Source of the DNA: a bacterium
GTDB lineage: Bacteria > Electryoneota > RPQS01
DNA: 33,275 nucleotides
Direction: 5' to 3'
NCBI GenBank assembly: GCA_018812265.1
Contig: JAHJDG010000080.1
Coordinates: forward strand, 1-33,275
Part shown: positions 1-7,334 of the stretch, piece after piece
How the letters are laid out: each line of letters starts with the position of its first letter
Position numbering within the stretch: the first letter of the stretch is position 1
The notes under the pieces: model-generated
What the model saw: the letters and a program-made list of their open reading frames with translations, nothing else
Told to the model about the DNA's origin: nothing
The model's database searches: none
Translations under genes and position numbers: made by a program

Positions 1-196
1 AAAGGCAAGGGAAAAGTGAACAAATGTGTAGTTCGCGTAAAGGACGGGATTTCAAACGCGTGGCCCAGCTGAACTGAACCGATGTGCGTGATTTTTCGGG
101 AATCGGATGGGGATGGGGATTGTGGAAGGATGGTGAGAGGGAGGAGGGGTGCCTCCCCGGGGGGGTAATAGTTCATTCGGCAGGAAACGAGTACTC

Positions 197-220
197 AAAA
201 AAAAACCCACTTGCGTGGGC
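197..220 (-). terminator. Intrinsic terminator of the toxin-antitoxin operon
   Basis: Read on the minus strand, CCCAC and GTGGG pair around a four-base loop and are followed at once by nine T residues. It begins about 20 bases past the stop codon of the RelE-like toxin, which is where a rho-independent terminator for that operon should be. Confidence 0.85.
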
Positions 221-241
221 GATCAAACGAGATTTAGGAGA

Positions 242-499
242 TCAGATCTTCTTGAGGATGTCGTGGGGACCAACACGACGCATGATGAGAGTTCCTTCTT
301 CGCGCGAGAACGTCATTCGATACCCGTCGGTCACACGGGCTTCCCAGACGTTTGACCTGCCCTTCATCTTGTGCACCCGGAGGGAAGGATGCTCGATATC
401 GCTCGCCAATTTCAAAATGGCCTTTTTCACACGATCTTTCAAATTGGGTGGCAGGTCTTCATAATCGCGGAGGAAACTCTTCGTAAAAGAGATTTCCAC
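242..499 (-). CDS. RelE/ParE-family toxin (putative mRNA interferase)
   Basis: An 85-residue basic protein with the layout of the RelE/YafQ-like toxin fold: an N-terminal strand and helix (EISFTKSFLRDYEDLP), a central helix with LKDRVKKAILKLA, then a strand-rich end with WEARVTDGYRMTF and the closing RRVGPHD. Toxins of this family usually cleave mRNA at the ribosome; that activity is inferred from the family. The start is a GTG at 499, chosen because AAGGAG lies 9 bases upstream inside the last codons of the antitoxin gene. Only four bases separate the antitoxin stop from this start, so the two genes are co-transcribed and probably translationally coupled. The exact subfamily cannot be fixed by eye. 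Confidence 0.85.
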   Translation of the reverse strand: MEISFTKSFLRDYEDLPPNLKDRVKKAILKLASDIEHPSLRVHKMKGRSNVWEARVTDGYRMTFSREEGTLIMRRVGPHDILKKI

Positions 500-503
500 C
501 TGC

Positions 504-851
504 TCAGTCTCCTTTGTGTTTCTTCCGTGATGCTACAGATCTATCGAGAGCGCGTAAGGCCTGTTTGGGAGTCTTGTATGGCCCGGTGAGGCGGCCGTGC
601 TTAATATCCTCATCCGCTTCGGCTTCCCGCCGTTTCCATTCTTCTTCGGACCAGGCGGACGTCAATCGCATTGGACGGACCAGAATGGTGCCAGCTTCGA
701 CCTTCACGGATTTCGTCTCAACAACGGTCGAAAACGCCAGGTACTCACCTTCCGAAACTCCCAGAACGTTACAGACATCCTGCGGCAGGGTGATTTGATT
801 CTTGGAACGGATGCGGGCGGTGGCTGTTGACGACTTGTTGGTCATTGACAT
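504..851 (-). CDS. AbrB/MazE-type antitoxin of the RelE-like toxin
   Basis: A 115-residue protein with an N-terminal AbrB/SpoVT swapped-hairpin DNA-binding domain: residues near 8-45 include ARIRSKNQITLPQDVCNVLGV, the family's usual opening. The acidic, helical C-terminal half (EEEWKRREAEADEDIKHGRL, then GPYKTPKQALRAL) is typical of the toxin-binding tail of such antitoxins. The ATG at 851 is preferred over an upstream in-frame start at 929 because AGG lies 8 bases before it and because the upstream stretch carries the promoter and inverted repeats. An in-frame ATG at 845 is also possible. It likely neutralises the toxin encoded just downstream and represses its own promoter. Confidence 0.85.
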   Translation of the reverse strand: MSMTNKSSTATARIRSKNQITLPQDVCNVLGVSEGEYLAFSTVVETKSVKVEAGTILVRPMRLTSAWSEEEWKRREAEADEDIKHGRLTGPYKTPKQALRALDRSVASRKKHKGD

Positions 852-886
852 AAAAGAACCTAAATCAGTGACAGAAAAAAAACGGA

Positions 887-931
887 CAAAGGAATCCTTT
901 GTGAGAATCGAGTCAGTTGGAAAATCCAACT
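887..931 (-). promoter_or_regulatory. Two perfect inverted repeats between promoter and antitoxin start
   Basis: CAAAGGA-A-TCCTTTG occupies 887-901 and AGTTGGA-AAA-TCCAACT occupies 915-931. Both are perfect seven-base arms and both lie between the -10 box and the antitoxin start. They are good candidates for operator sites of the AbrB-type antitoxin, because toxin-antitoxin operons are normally autoregulated. They could alternatively act as hairpins in the mRNA leader. Confidence 0.6.
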
Positions 932-936
932 TTCTG

Positions 937-965
937 AATATACGAAAATCTTACGCGATTGTCAA
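937..965 (-). promoter_or_regulatory. Sigma70-type promoter of the toxin-antitoxin operon
   Basis: On the minus strand TTGACA (965-960) and TATATT (942-937) are separated by exactly 17 bases. Transcription would begin near 930 and run into the antitoxin gene. This is the closest match to consensus in the window. Confidence 0.8.
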
Positions 966-1018
966 GGGCTGTTATCTAAGTAGTTGTGATTATTTTTGTT
1001 CGGTCCATGGGGGGTAAT

Positions 1019-1051
1019 GGGACGGAGCCGGTTGCCTAATCGAGGTTCAAT
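1019..1051 (+). repeat. 33-bp direct repeat, copy 1 (copy 2 at 1718-1750)
   Basis: The two copies differ at four of 33 positions and share the core TTGCCTAATCGAGGT. Each lies downstream of one of the two related small Cys/His protein genes, so the repeat may mark an old tandem duplication of a repeat-plus-gene unit of roughly 650 bp. Confidence 0.6.
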
Positions 1052-1066
1052 CCTTTCCATAACTAG

Positions 1067-1242
1067 GCAACACGCTCCCGCGTGTTGCATCCCTGATCCC
1101 GAGATTCGTCAACACGTCGGATAGGAATCGTTCCCAACACGCCGGAGCGTGTTGGCTAGTGGCGCTTCCTTAAGACTGTCTCGTCGTTGTCGGTCTCCAG
1201 ACCGGCAATGGCGGAGTTCTGGGTCGGCTGCGAGCAGCCGAC
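1067..1242. repeat. Cluster of four short palindromes in gene-free DNA
   Basis: Four hairpins lie close together. 1067-1088 has 9-base arms GCAACACGC around TCCC. 1134-1155 has 9-base arms CCAACACGC around CGGA and uses nearly the same arm. 1190-1207 is GTCGGTCT-CC-AGACCGGC. 1223-1242 is a near-perfect 20-base palindrome with arms GTCGGCTGC. They resemble REP-like intergenic repeats. No protein gene was recognised between 966 and 1315. Confidence 0.6.
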
Positions 1243-1258
1243 ACCGCAGAAAAGAAGT

Positions 1259-1290
1259 CGGGCGGAAGGAGTATTTCATCCTTCCGCCCG
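1259..1290 (-). terminator. Strong hairpin downstream of small gene A
   Basis: A perfect 12-bp stem, CGGGCGGAAGGA with its complement, encloses an 8-base loop. On the minus strand it starts about 25 bases after the stop of the 53-residue protein and is followed by ACTTCTTTTC, a moderately T-rich run, so a terminator role is likely. The same arm recurs in the hairpin at 1670-1694. Confidence 0.6.
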
Positions 1291-1315
1291 TCTGATGTCG
1301 GAGTGCTGTAAGGCA

Positions 1316-1477
1316 CTATGCCTTACGAACCAGCACCCAAGTTGCTGCGTGACCCCCACCCTGCCCGTGTGAGCATGGGGGAAATTTCTCGCCTTTCGAG
1401 AGAGGAATAGTGTTCGATGGATGTTCCGAGCACTTGTATACACCGCTCTCTTGGCATGTTTCACCGGTCCTTGGCAT
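1316..1477 (-). CDS. Small conserved Cys/His protein A (53 aa, putative metal-binding)
   Basis: A 53-residue protein beginning MPRTGETCQESGVYKC. Cys8, Cys16, His19, Cys35, His37 and His43 suggest a small zinc-binding fold; metal binding is inferred from this spacing alone. The middle of the protein, IPLSKGEKFPPCS, is shared with the protein encoded at 1894-2103, and the two align from the start through GGHA and WVL. The start is well supported: GGAGG lies 8 bases upstream of the ATG, and the gene is followed by a strong hairpin. I do not recognise a named family. The sequence agreement between two neighbouring copies that differ at the DNA level is the main evidence that it is a real gene. 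Confidence 0.75.
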   Translation of the reverse strand: MPRTGETCQESGVYKCSEHPSNTIPLSKGEKFPPCSHGQGGGHAATWVLVRKA

Positions 1478-1669
1478 GATTCAATCCTCCCATAATGATG
1501 AATAGGCGCGAGCAGCAACTGAAGCTGAGCAAGACCTTATCTCGCGCTAACATGAAATGGACAATTCGGCGGCGGCGGCCGCTTGCGCCCGGCCCCGCGA
1601 AATCTTTCGCGGTCACAAGAGCGTCCACAATGAATCATAGCCCTACAACTCAGGCGAGAAAAGGAACGA

Positions 1670-1694
1670 GGGCGGAAGGATTTTCCTTCCGCCC
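1670..1694. repeat. Hairpin related to the one at 1259-1290
   Basis: GGGCGGAAGGA and its exact complement form an 11-bp stem around TTT. GTTTTCTATT follows on the plus strand and a CTTTTCTC run follows on the minus strand, so it could end transcription in either direction. Apart from this hairpin and the repeat at 1718-1750, no gene was recognised between 1478 and 1893. Confidence 0.5.
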
Positions 1695-1717
1695 GTTTTC
1701 TATTCATCCGATGCAAC

Positions 1718-1750
1718 GGGACAGAGCCCATTGCCTAATCGAGGTGCAAT
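1718..1750 (+). repeat. 33-bp direct repeat, copy 2 (copy 1 at 1019-1051)
   Basis: This is the second copy of the repeat described at 1019-1051, with four mismatches. It lies 3' of small gene B, as the first copy lies 3' of small gene A. Confidence 0.6.
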
Positions 1751-1893
1751 CTCCGAAACACAATCTCCTTGATTAGCCAGCAGGCTCCGCCCGCCTCGAA
1801 GAGAAAAAGAAAAAGCGGCCTTGATGCAAGGTCACCTATCCATTTCCGGTAGGATTGTGGCTTGGCGGAAATGTCTTTTGATGGCCAATATTG

Positions 1894-2103
1894 TTAACCG
1901 CTTGGATCGGGAAACGGATCAGTACTTCTTGACCCGCCAGAACTGCTCTTTCCCGTCTTTCTTAGCACCCATTTCGTTGCATGGCCGCCATCTCTTGAAC
2001 ATGGGGGAAACTTCTCACCTACGGCCACAGGAATTTCATTCTGTGGATGTTTCTCGCAGTAGTAGATTCCACTCTTATCACAGCGTTCACCGGTTGTATT
2101 CAT
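1894..2103 (-). CDS. Small conserved Cys/His protein B (paralogue of the protein at 1316)
   Basis: A 69-residue reading frame starting MNTTGERCDKSGIYYCEKH. It shares with protein A the pattern TGE-C-SG-Y-C-H-P-N-IP, then GEKFPPCS, then GGHA and WVL, so the Cys and His positions are conserved. AAGGAG lies 7 bases before the ATG at 2103. After WVLRK the two proteins diverge: this frame runs on with a low-complexity GKSSSGGSRS end. A one-base shift near 1945 would instead give an ending FWRVKKY and a stop at 1919-1921, which looks more like a natural C-terminus. A frameshift or sequence error is therefore possible. Function is unknown; a small zinc-binding protein is a guess from the ligands. 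Confidence 0.6.
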   Translation of the reverse strand: MNTTGERCDKSGIYYCEKHPQNEIPVAVGEKFPPCSRDGGHATKWVLRKTGKSSSGGSRSTDPFPDPSG

Positions 2104-2160
2104 GAAGCAACTCCTTCGGGCAAGAGTGTGGTTGTACAATAAGAATCGGATCGCCGATCA

Positions 2161-2964
2161 CTAATATTCCGCGATAAGAAGATTGCTATTCGCGTACTCA
2201 CACGCCCCAGTCAAATCTGGGAACAAAGACAAATGGTTTATGTTCATTCTATTGAGCGCCCTAAGCGCAAGTTCACGTTCAGAATCAGGAATCAGAATTT
2301 TAAACAATCGTGTTTTCTTGTCATCCTTAAAGTACGTAGATACCCAATTCTGTATGTCTACGCCGTCAGGTGAACGTGTAAACAGCCCTCCTTGGCTAAC
2401 GAGTCGGGGGTTATCATCAACTTTCGGATCAATGAATTCGATGATGGGAGCTCGCGACACTCCTTTATGTTCTTTTCTAATCTCGTCCGAACGGTGCAAA
2501 ACATTGCTCGTTAATCCCCAAACCGCTCGAAATCTGGATGAAGTATTCTGTTCAATAAGCGCAAAAAATGCGGCGACGAATGGAGATCTTGTCCAATCCA
2601 AAAAAGGTGTTGCAAGTCCGTAATGCCTCCCAAGTGACCATAATTCGTCCTCTGTCGGTTTGGAAGGAAATGGGCCGCGTCGCCCACGCGCTGCCATTCG
2701 AAATCTCTCCAAATGGTCCTCACGAGCCTTTCCCCTATTCTCCGGCAGAATCACATTCAGGATTCTGTCTAATGTAGGCTCGAGTGGCCAGTCTGAGTCT
2801 GTGTGCCCCCTCCAAATGAAGTGCCTAAGATTAATGAGTTTTTCGTAGAAGAGATCGTTGAAACCTTGCCAGGATCCTACTCTGATGACCTTGCAGCCAT
2901 CCGCGAAGCTAATGCTGTTCCATCGCTTACTTTTATTGCCTTCGGCCATAATATAGTGCTTCAC
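2161..2964 (-). CDS. FRG-domain protein
   Basis: A 267-residue cytoplasmic protein with an FRG domain. The signature is seen twice: FIWRGHTDSDWPLEPTLDR near residues 49-67, which carries the Arg-Gly of the name, and RHYGLATPFLDWTRSPFVAA near 113-132, which carries the HYG and LDWT motifs. FRG domains occur alone or fused to other modules and are often found in accessory or defence-linked regions; no biochemical function can be assigned. No clear Shine-Dalgarno sequence precedes the ATG at 2964 or the second ATG at 2949, so the start is uncertain. Its immediate neighbours are housekeeping genes, and a strong hairpin separates it from groEL. Confidence 0.8.
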   Translation of the reverse strand: MKHYIMAEGNKSKRWNSISFADGCKVIRVGSWQGFNDLFYEKLINLRHFIWRGHTDSDWPLEPTLDRILNVILPENRGKAREDHLERFRMAARGRRGPFPSKPTEDELWSLGRHYGLATPFLDWTRSPFVAAFFALIEQNTSSRFRAVWGLTSNVLHRSDEIRKEHKGVSRAPIIEFIDPKVDDNPRLVSQGGLFTRSPDGVDIQNWVSTYFKDDKKTRLFKILIPDSERELALRALNRMNINHLSLFPDLTGACEYANSNLLIAEY

Positions 2965-2983
2965 ATGATCAATTGGAAGAGGT

Positions 2984-3018
2984 CTTGAGGGCTGGAGGCA
3001 GAACCTCCAGCCCTCAAG
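2984..3018 (-). terminator. 15-bp stem-loop after groEL
   Basis: A perfect 15-bp stem (CTTGAGGGCTGGAGG and its complement) with a 5-base loop lies 16 bases past the groEL stop. There is no T-run, so it may need a factor or serve as a 3' stabiliser, but its position fits the end of the chaperonin transcript. Confidence 0.55.
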
Positions 3019-3033
3019 TACTTGTCCGCAGCC

Positions 3034-4680
<1,647 letters not shown>

Positions 4681-4784
4681 TTATTGGTTCCTTAGGTTGG
4701 TTGCGGTGAAATGTTTTTTGACAAAACGAACTGCCTAACGGCCGATTTCAGATGAGGTTAGGCGAGGAAAGAAAAGCAGAAATC

Positions 4785-4822
4785 GGAAAGCTGAAAGCTG
4801 AAGGAAGACGGTCGGAGACCGA
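4785..4822. repeat. Direct repeat flanking the small gene between groES and groEL, copy 1
   Basis: GGAAAGCTGAAAGCTGAAGG followed by AAGACGGTCGGAGACCGACG. The other copy is at 5133-5164 and lacks an 8-base internal duplication but otherwise matches closely, including GAAGACGGTCGG. The pair brackets about 310 bp that hold a small reading frame. Confidence 0.6.
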
Positions 4823-4838
4823 CGCTAGTTTCAACAAC

Positions 4839-5060
4839 TTAGTGTGATGAAAAGGGGCACTCGCTCCAAGCCTCACGATCTGCCACAGGGCAACAATTCG
4901 TGAGCATAGAGCCTTCAAGGCCCTTCTTAAAAAGCGCACTGTATACTTTCAGCAGGTCCATGCGGCTACGCATCTTGATGGCGCAATCCTTTTTGACGAG
5001 AGAGATCGTATCCCCTATGGTCTGGATCTCCTCGCGCGTAGTGATCAAGTGCTGACACAT
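4839..5060 (-). CDS. Small hypothetical protein between groES and groEL (73 aa)
   Basis: A 73-residue reading frame starting MCQHLITTREEIQTIGDT. GGAGG lies 5 bases before the ATG at 5060, an ideal ribosome binding site and the main reason to take it as a gene. The first two thirds look helical and basic (LVKKDCAIKMRSRMDLLKVY). The end has a Cys pair in NCCPVADREAW and a further Cys in SECPF. I do not recognise a family. It is transcribed with the chaperonins and is bracketed by direct repeats of about 32-38 bp at 4785 and 5133, so it may have arrived as a small insertion that pushed groES and groEL apart. It could also be a chance reading frame. Confidence 0.45.
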   Translation of the reverse strand: MCQHLITTREEIQTIGDTISLVKKDCAIKMRSRMDLLKVYSALFKKGLEGSMLTNCCPVADREAWSECPFSSH

Positions 5061-5132
5061 GCTCGCCTCCACTTGTTGATTCATTGAGTTGTTGCTGAGT
5101 GCCACTACCCCGTTCGCTTTCTGAAACAAGAC

Positions 5133-5164
5133 GGAAAGCTGAAAGAAGACGGTCGGAAACCGAG
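5133..5164. repeat. Direct repeat flanking the small gene between groES and groEL, copy 2
   Basis: GGAAAGCTGAAAGAAGACGG followed by TCGGAAACCGAG. It matches the copy at 4785-4822 apart from one 8-base gap and a few substitutions. Confidence 0.6.
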
Positions 5165-5201
5165 GATACTTTCAGGCGAATCTGGTGATTTACCGCTGCC
5201 G

Positions 5202-5228
5202 GAAGCGCATATCCATGCGGCGCTACGG
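5202..5228. repeat. REP-like palindromic repeat overlapping the groES stop codon
   Basis: The 27-base unit GAAGCGCAT-N2-CCATGC-N-GCGCTACGG recurs at 5784-5810 with three differences. This copy contains the groES stop codon (TAG at 5225-5223 on the minus strand), so the repeat has shaped the end of that gene. Confidence 0.7.
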
Positions 5229-5567
5229 GTTGAGAAATCTTTGCCCTGTCGGACCCTTTTTCGCACTGGCTTCCTGATCCACAACGGCGAGGATGTCGCT
5301 GCGGCTGACGAGCAGGTATTCCTCATTGTCCATCTTGATCTCAGTGCCGCCGTAGCGGGCATAGACGATGTGGTCGCCCTTCTTGAGGACTTCCGACATT
5401 CTCTTCTGCTTGCGATCGGTGTGTTCGACGTCGTCGCCGACTTCGATGACTTCACCCATCTGGGGACGCTCTTTTGCCGTGTCGGGGATGATGATTCCGC
5501 CGACTTTGCGCTCTTCTTCCTTGAGGGGCTTGATGAGGACTCGCTCGTCAATGGGACGGATTTTCAT
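5223..5567 (-). CDS. groS: Co-chaperonin GroES with an extended C-terminus
   Basis: GroES caps the GroEL ring. This protein is 114 residues; the family is usually about 95-100. The family body is complete: MKIRPIDERVLIKPL at the start, the mobile-loop region KVGGIIIPDTAKERPQMGEV, then GDHIVYARYGGTEIK and YLLVSRSDILAVVD. It continues with about 18 extra residues (QEASAKKGPTGQRFLNP), and its stop codon falls inside a REP-like palindrome. The ATG at 5567 has GGAG 9 bases upstream; a longer in-frame start at 5624 is rejected because it would lie inside the CIRCE operator. A sigma70-type promoter and CIRCE precede it. The extension lies beyond the conserved fold and may be harmless. Confidence 0.96.
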   Translation of the reverse strand: MKIRPIDERVLIKPLKEEERKVGGIIIPDTAKERPQMGEVIEVGDDVEHTDRKQKRMSEVLKKGDHIVYARYGGTEIKMDNEEYLLVSRSDILAVVDQEASAKKGPTGQRFLNP

Positions 5568-5617
5568 GGGATTGAACTCCTGAATTGGGTTATGGTTGGG
5601 AGGGTGAAGACTGGTTA

Positions 5618-5644
5618 TTAGCACTCTTTCTTGCCGAGTGCTAA
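5618..5644 (-). promoter_or_regulatory. CIRCE operator (HrcA binding site)
   Basis: TTAGCACTC, nine bases, GAGTGCTAA: an exact match to the CIRCE consensus. It lies just downstream of the -10 box, around the expected transcription start, and 51 bases before the groES start codon. HrcA would repress groES-groEL here and release on heat shock. hrcA itself is not in the window. Confidence 0.97.
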
Positions 5645-5653
5645 CAGTAATAC

Positions 5654-5682
5654 AATATAACTTTGTGGAGGTTCCCAGTCAA
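5654..5682 (-). promoter_or_regulatory. Promoter of groES-groEL
   Basis: On the minus strand TTGACT (5682-5677) and TATATT (5659-5654) have a 17-base spacer. The predicted transcription start near 5647 abuts the CIRCE site, the classic arrangement for HrcA repression. Confidence 0.85.
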
Positions 5683-5783
5683 GCTGAGTTGTCAAGGAGG
5701 TGGATTGTTTTTCCTACGCTTAGTCGAATGTTTCATTTCAGTTGACCCGAGTCCTCTTGAGGGCGGGCACAAACGGGGCGGCC

Positions 5784-5810
5784 GAAGCGCATGGCCATGC
5801 TGCGCTACGG
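5784..5810. repeat. REP-like palindromic repeat, second copy
   Basis: GAAGCGCATGGCCATGCTGC followed by GCTACGG. It matches the element at 5202-5228 at 24 of 27 positions; the core GCATGGCCATGC is a perfect palindrome. It lies between the divergent groES and cytochrome promoters. Confidence 0.65.
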
Positions 5811-5836
5811 AGATTTGGCTGGGGTCTGGAACGTAG

Positions 5837-5865
5837 TTGCATTTCTCGCCGGAGGGTATTAGAAT
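5837..5865 (+). promoter_or_regulatory. Promoter of the cytochrome / cytochrome-porin operon
   Basis: TTGCAT (5837-5842), a 17-base spacer and TAGAAT (5860-5865). Transcription would start near 5872 and give a leader of about 57 bases before the ATG at 5929. Confidence 0.65.
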
Positions 5866-5928
5866 AAAGAAAACCCCGTTATCCTCTTTTCTTTTGAAGG
5901 GTGGAAAGCCGGCAGAATGGAGGCGATT

Positions 5929-7325
5929 ATGCGATGTAGTGATGTGAATTGTTTCACAATCAAGTGGATAGGTATCCGAGTGTCGCTTGTTGTGGTTGCT
6001 GTTGTGCTCGCCGCCGCGTTGGCTGCCGGGGCAGCCGAGCCGCCGGTGGGAGATGCGGCGCTGGGAACGCGGGCTTATAAGGATTACGAGACTCCCCAGA
6101 GCTGCGGAACGTCGTGTCACGTGGACCTCTATCGGCAATGGCAACAGGCGATGATGTCGCAGGCGTACACGCACCATTGGGATGAGATCGAGTATTTCAA
6201 GTTAGCGGTGCCACACGCCGAGAAGGATCCCAAAGTGGCGGGAGTGAAGGCGGGCGCAACGGTTGCCATGCTCCCGTCTCCTTCCTTGCGGGAGACGTGC
6301 CGCCGCCCCATCCGAAGGAGAACAGCCGGGCCAATGAATCGGTGTCGTGCGATCTTTGCCACACGGTTACCGGTTTTGCGGGCGACACACCGTACAACTT
6401 CAACTGGATATCCGAGCCGGGTGCGGTCAAGTACGGCCCGCGCGCGGGCGTGGAATCTCCCAATCACGAAACCGCTAAATCGGACTTCCTGGCACAGGCC
6501 GAGTTTTGCGGGACGTGTCACAACGAGGAGAGTCCGTACGGAGTGTGGGTGAAGTCCACTCATCTCGAATGGAAGGACGGGCCGTACGCAAAGGAGGGCG
6601 TGCGCTGCCACGACTGCCACATGACCTACGGGGATATGCGGACGGCCGAGATGGGAGAGAAGTATCCCGACGCCGCGCTGCATCTATTTCACGGGGCGCA
6701 CGATCCGGGTAAGGTGCGGGGTACGATTGAACTGCGCATTCATCCCGATATTCGCGAGGCCGAGCCGGGAGACCGGATCAAGTTCACGGTGGCGCTGTTC
6801 AATCAGAAGACCGGCCACAAGTTTCCCACCGGATCGGTGGAAGACCGCATCGTGTGGCTGCACGTGGAAGCGAAGGACGCGGCGGGAAAAACCTATCATC
6901 TGCCGGTGGACAAGAAGGGATTCGAGGGCGAGAAGTGGACGATCGCGGCCGATGAATTGGCCTATCAGGATATGGGAATCGCGCTCGACCGGACGGATTT
7001 CCCGGGCGTGCAGCGCGACGGCGTGCCGGTGGGGAACCGGATTTTCCGGATGCCCTATTTCGATCCGCAGGGGCGGATGACCATTCAGCAGTGGAACACC
7101 GCTTCGCTGGGAGTGGACTACCGTCTCGGCCCGCGCGAGACCAAGGTGGAAACGTTCACGTTTACGCTGCCCGATGACTTGGCCGATGGGCCGCTGACGG
7201 TGACGGCCACGCTGAACTATCAGAAACTGGTCAAGCCGGTGGCGGATTTTCTGGAAGTGCCGGCGGAGGAAGCGGAGATTATCGAGGTCAACCAACATCA
7301 GACCATCGTGAACGTTGTCGGCTAA
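5929..7325 (+). CDS. Exported multihaem cytochrome c (frame broken at about 6255)
   Basis: Two frames together encode one protein of about 465 residues. The first part has a signal peptide (hydrophobic VSLVVVAVVLAAALAAGAAE) and a CGTSCH site at residues 59-64, an unusual CX3CH spacing. In the original frame the sequence turns to nonsense after AGVKAG. Adding one base after 6255 restores CNGCH (110-114) and joins the second frame, which carries CDLCH (141), CGTCH (194) and CHDCH (227). That makes four canonical haem sites plus one variant, followed by a strand-rich domain of about 230 residues. It resembles periplasmic or surface electron carriers of the multihaem cytochrome c family. The ATG at 5929 has GGAGG 5 bases upstream. 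It is co-directional with, and 9 bp from, the fused cytochrome-porin, so the two probably work together. The single missing base may be a sequence error or a real mutation. Confidence 0.85.
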
Positions 7326-7334
7326 GGAGGAGTT

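Noticed and set aside
1-196. Possible gene at the left edge
   Set aside because: Short frames exist, but none has a ribosome binding site, conserved motif or sensible composition.
1067-1242. CRISPR array
   Set aside because: The palindromes are of different sequence and irregularly spaced, without uniform repeats or spacers, and no cas gene is present.
1495-1776. Plus-strand frame of 93 codons in the repeat region
   Set aside because: It runs through a hairpin and a direct repeat, has no ribosome binding site and resembles no protein family.
2943-2978. Promoter with TATATT at the start of the FRG gene
   Set aside because: The TATATT at 2955-2950 abuts the second ATG and overlaps the coding start, and the -35 region is poor, so it cannot drive this gene as annotated.
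6240-6262. Programmed frameshifting in the cytochrome gene
   Set aside because: There is no slippery heptamer, stop-codon context or downstream structure of the known kinds; a plain one-base loss explains it.
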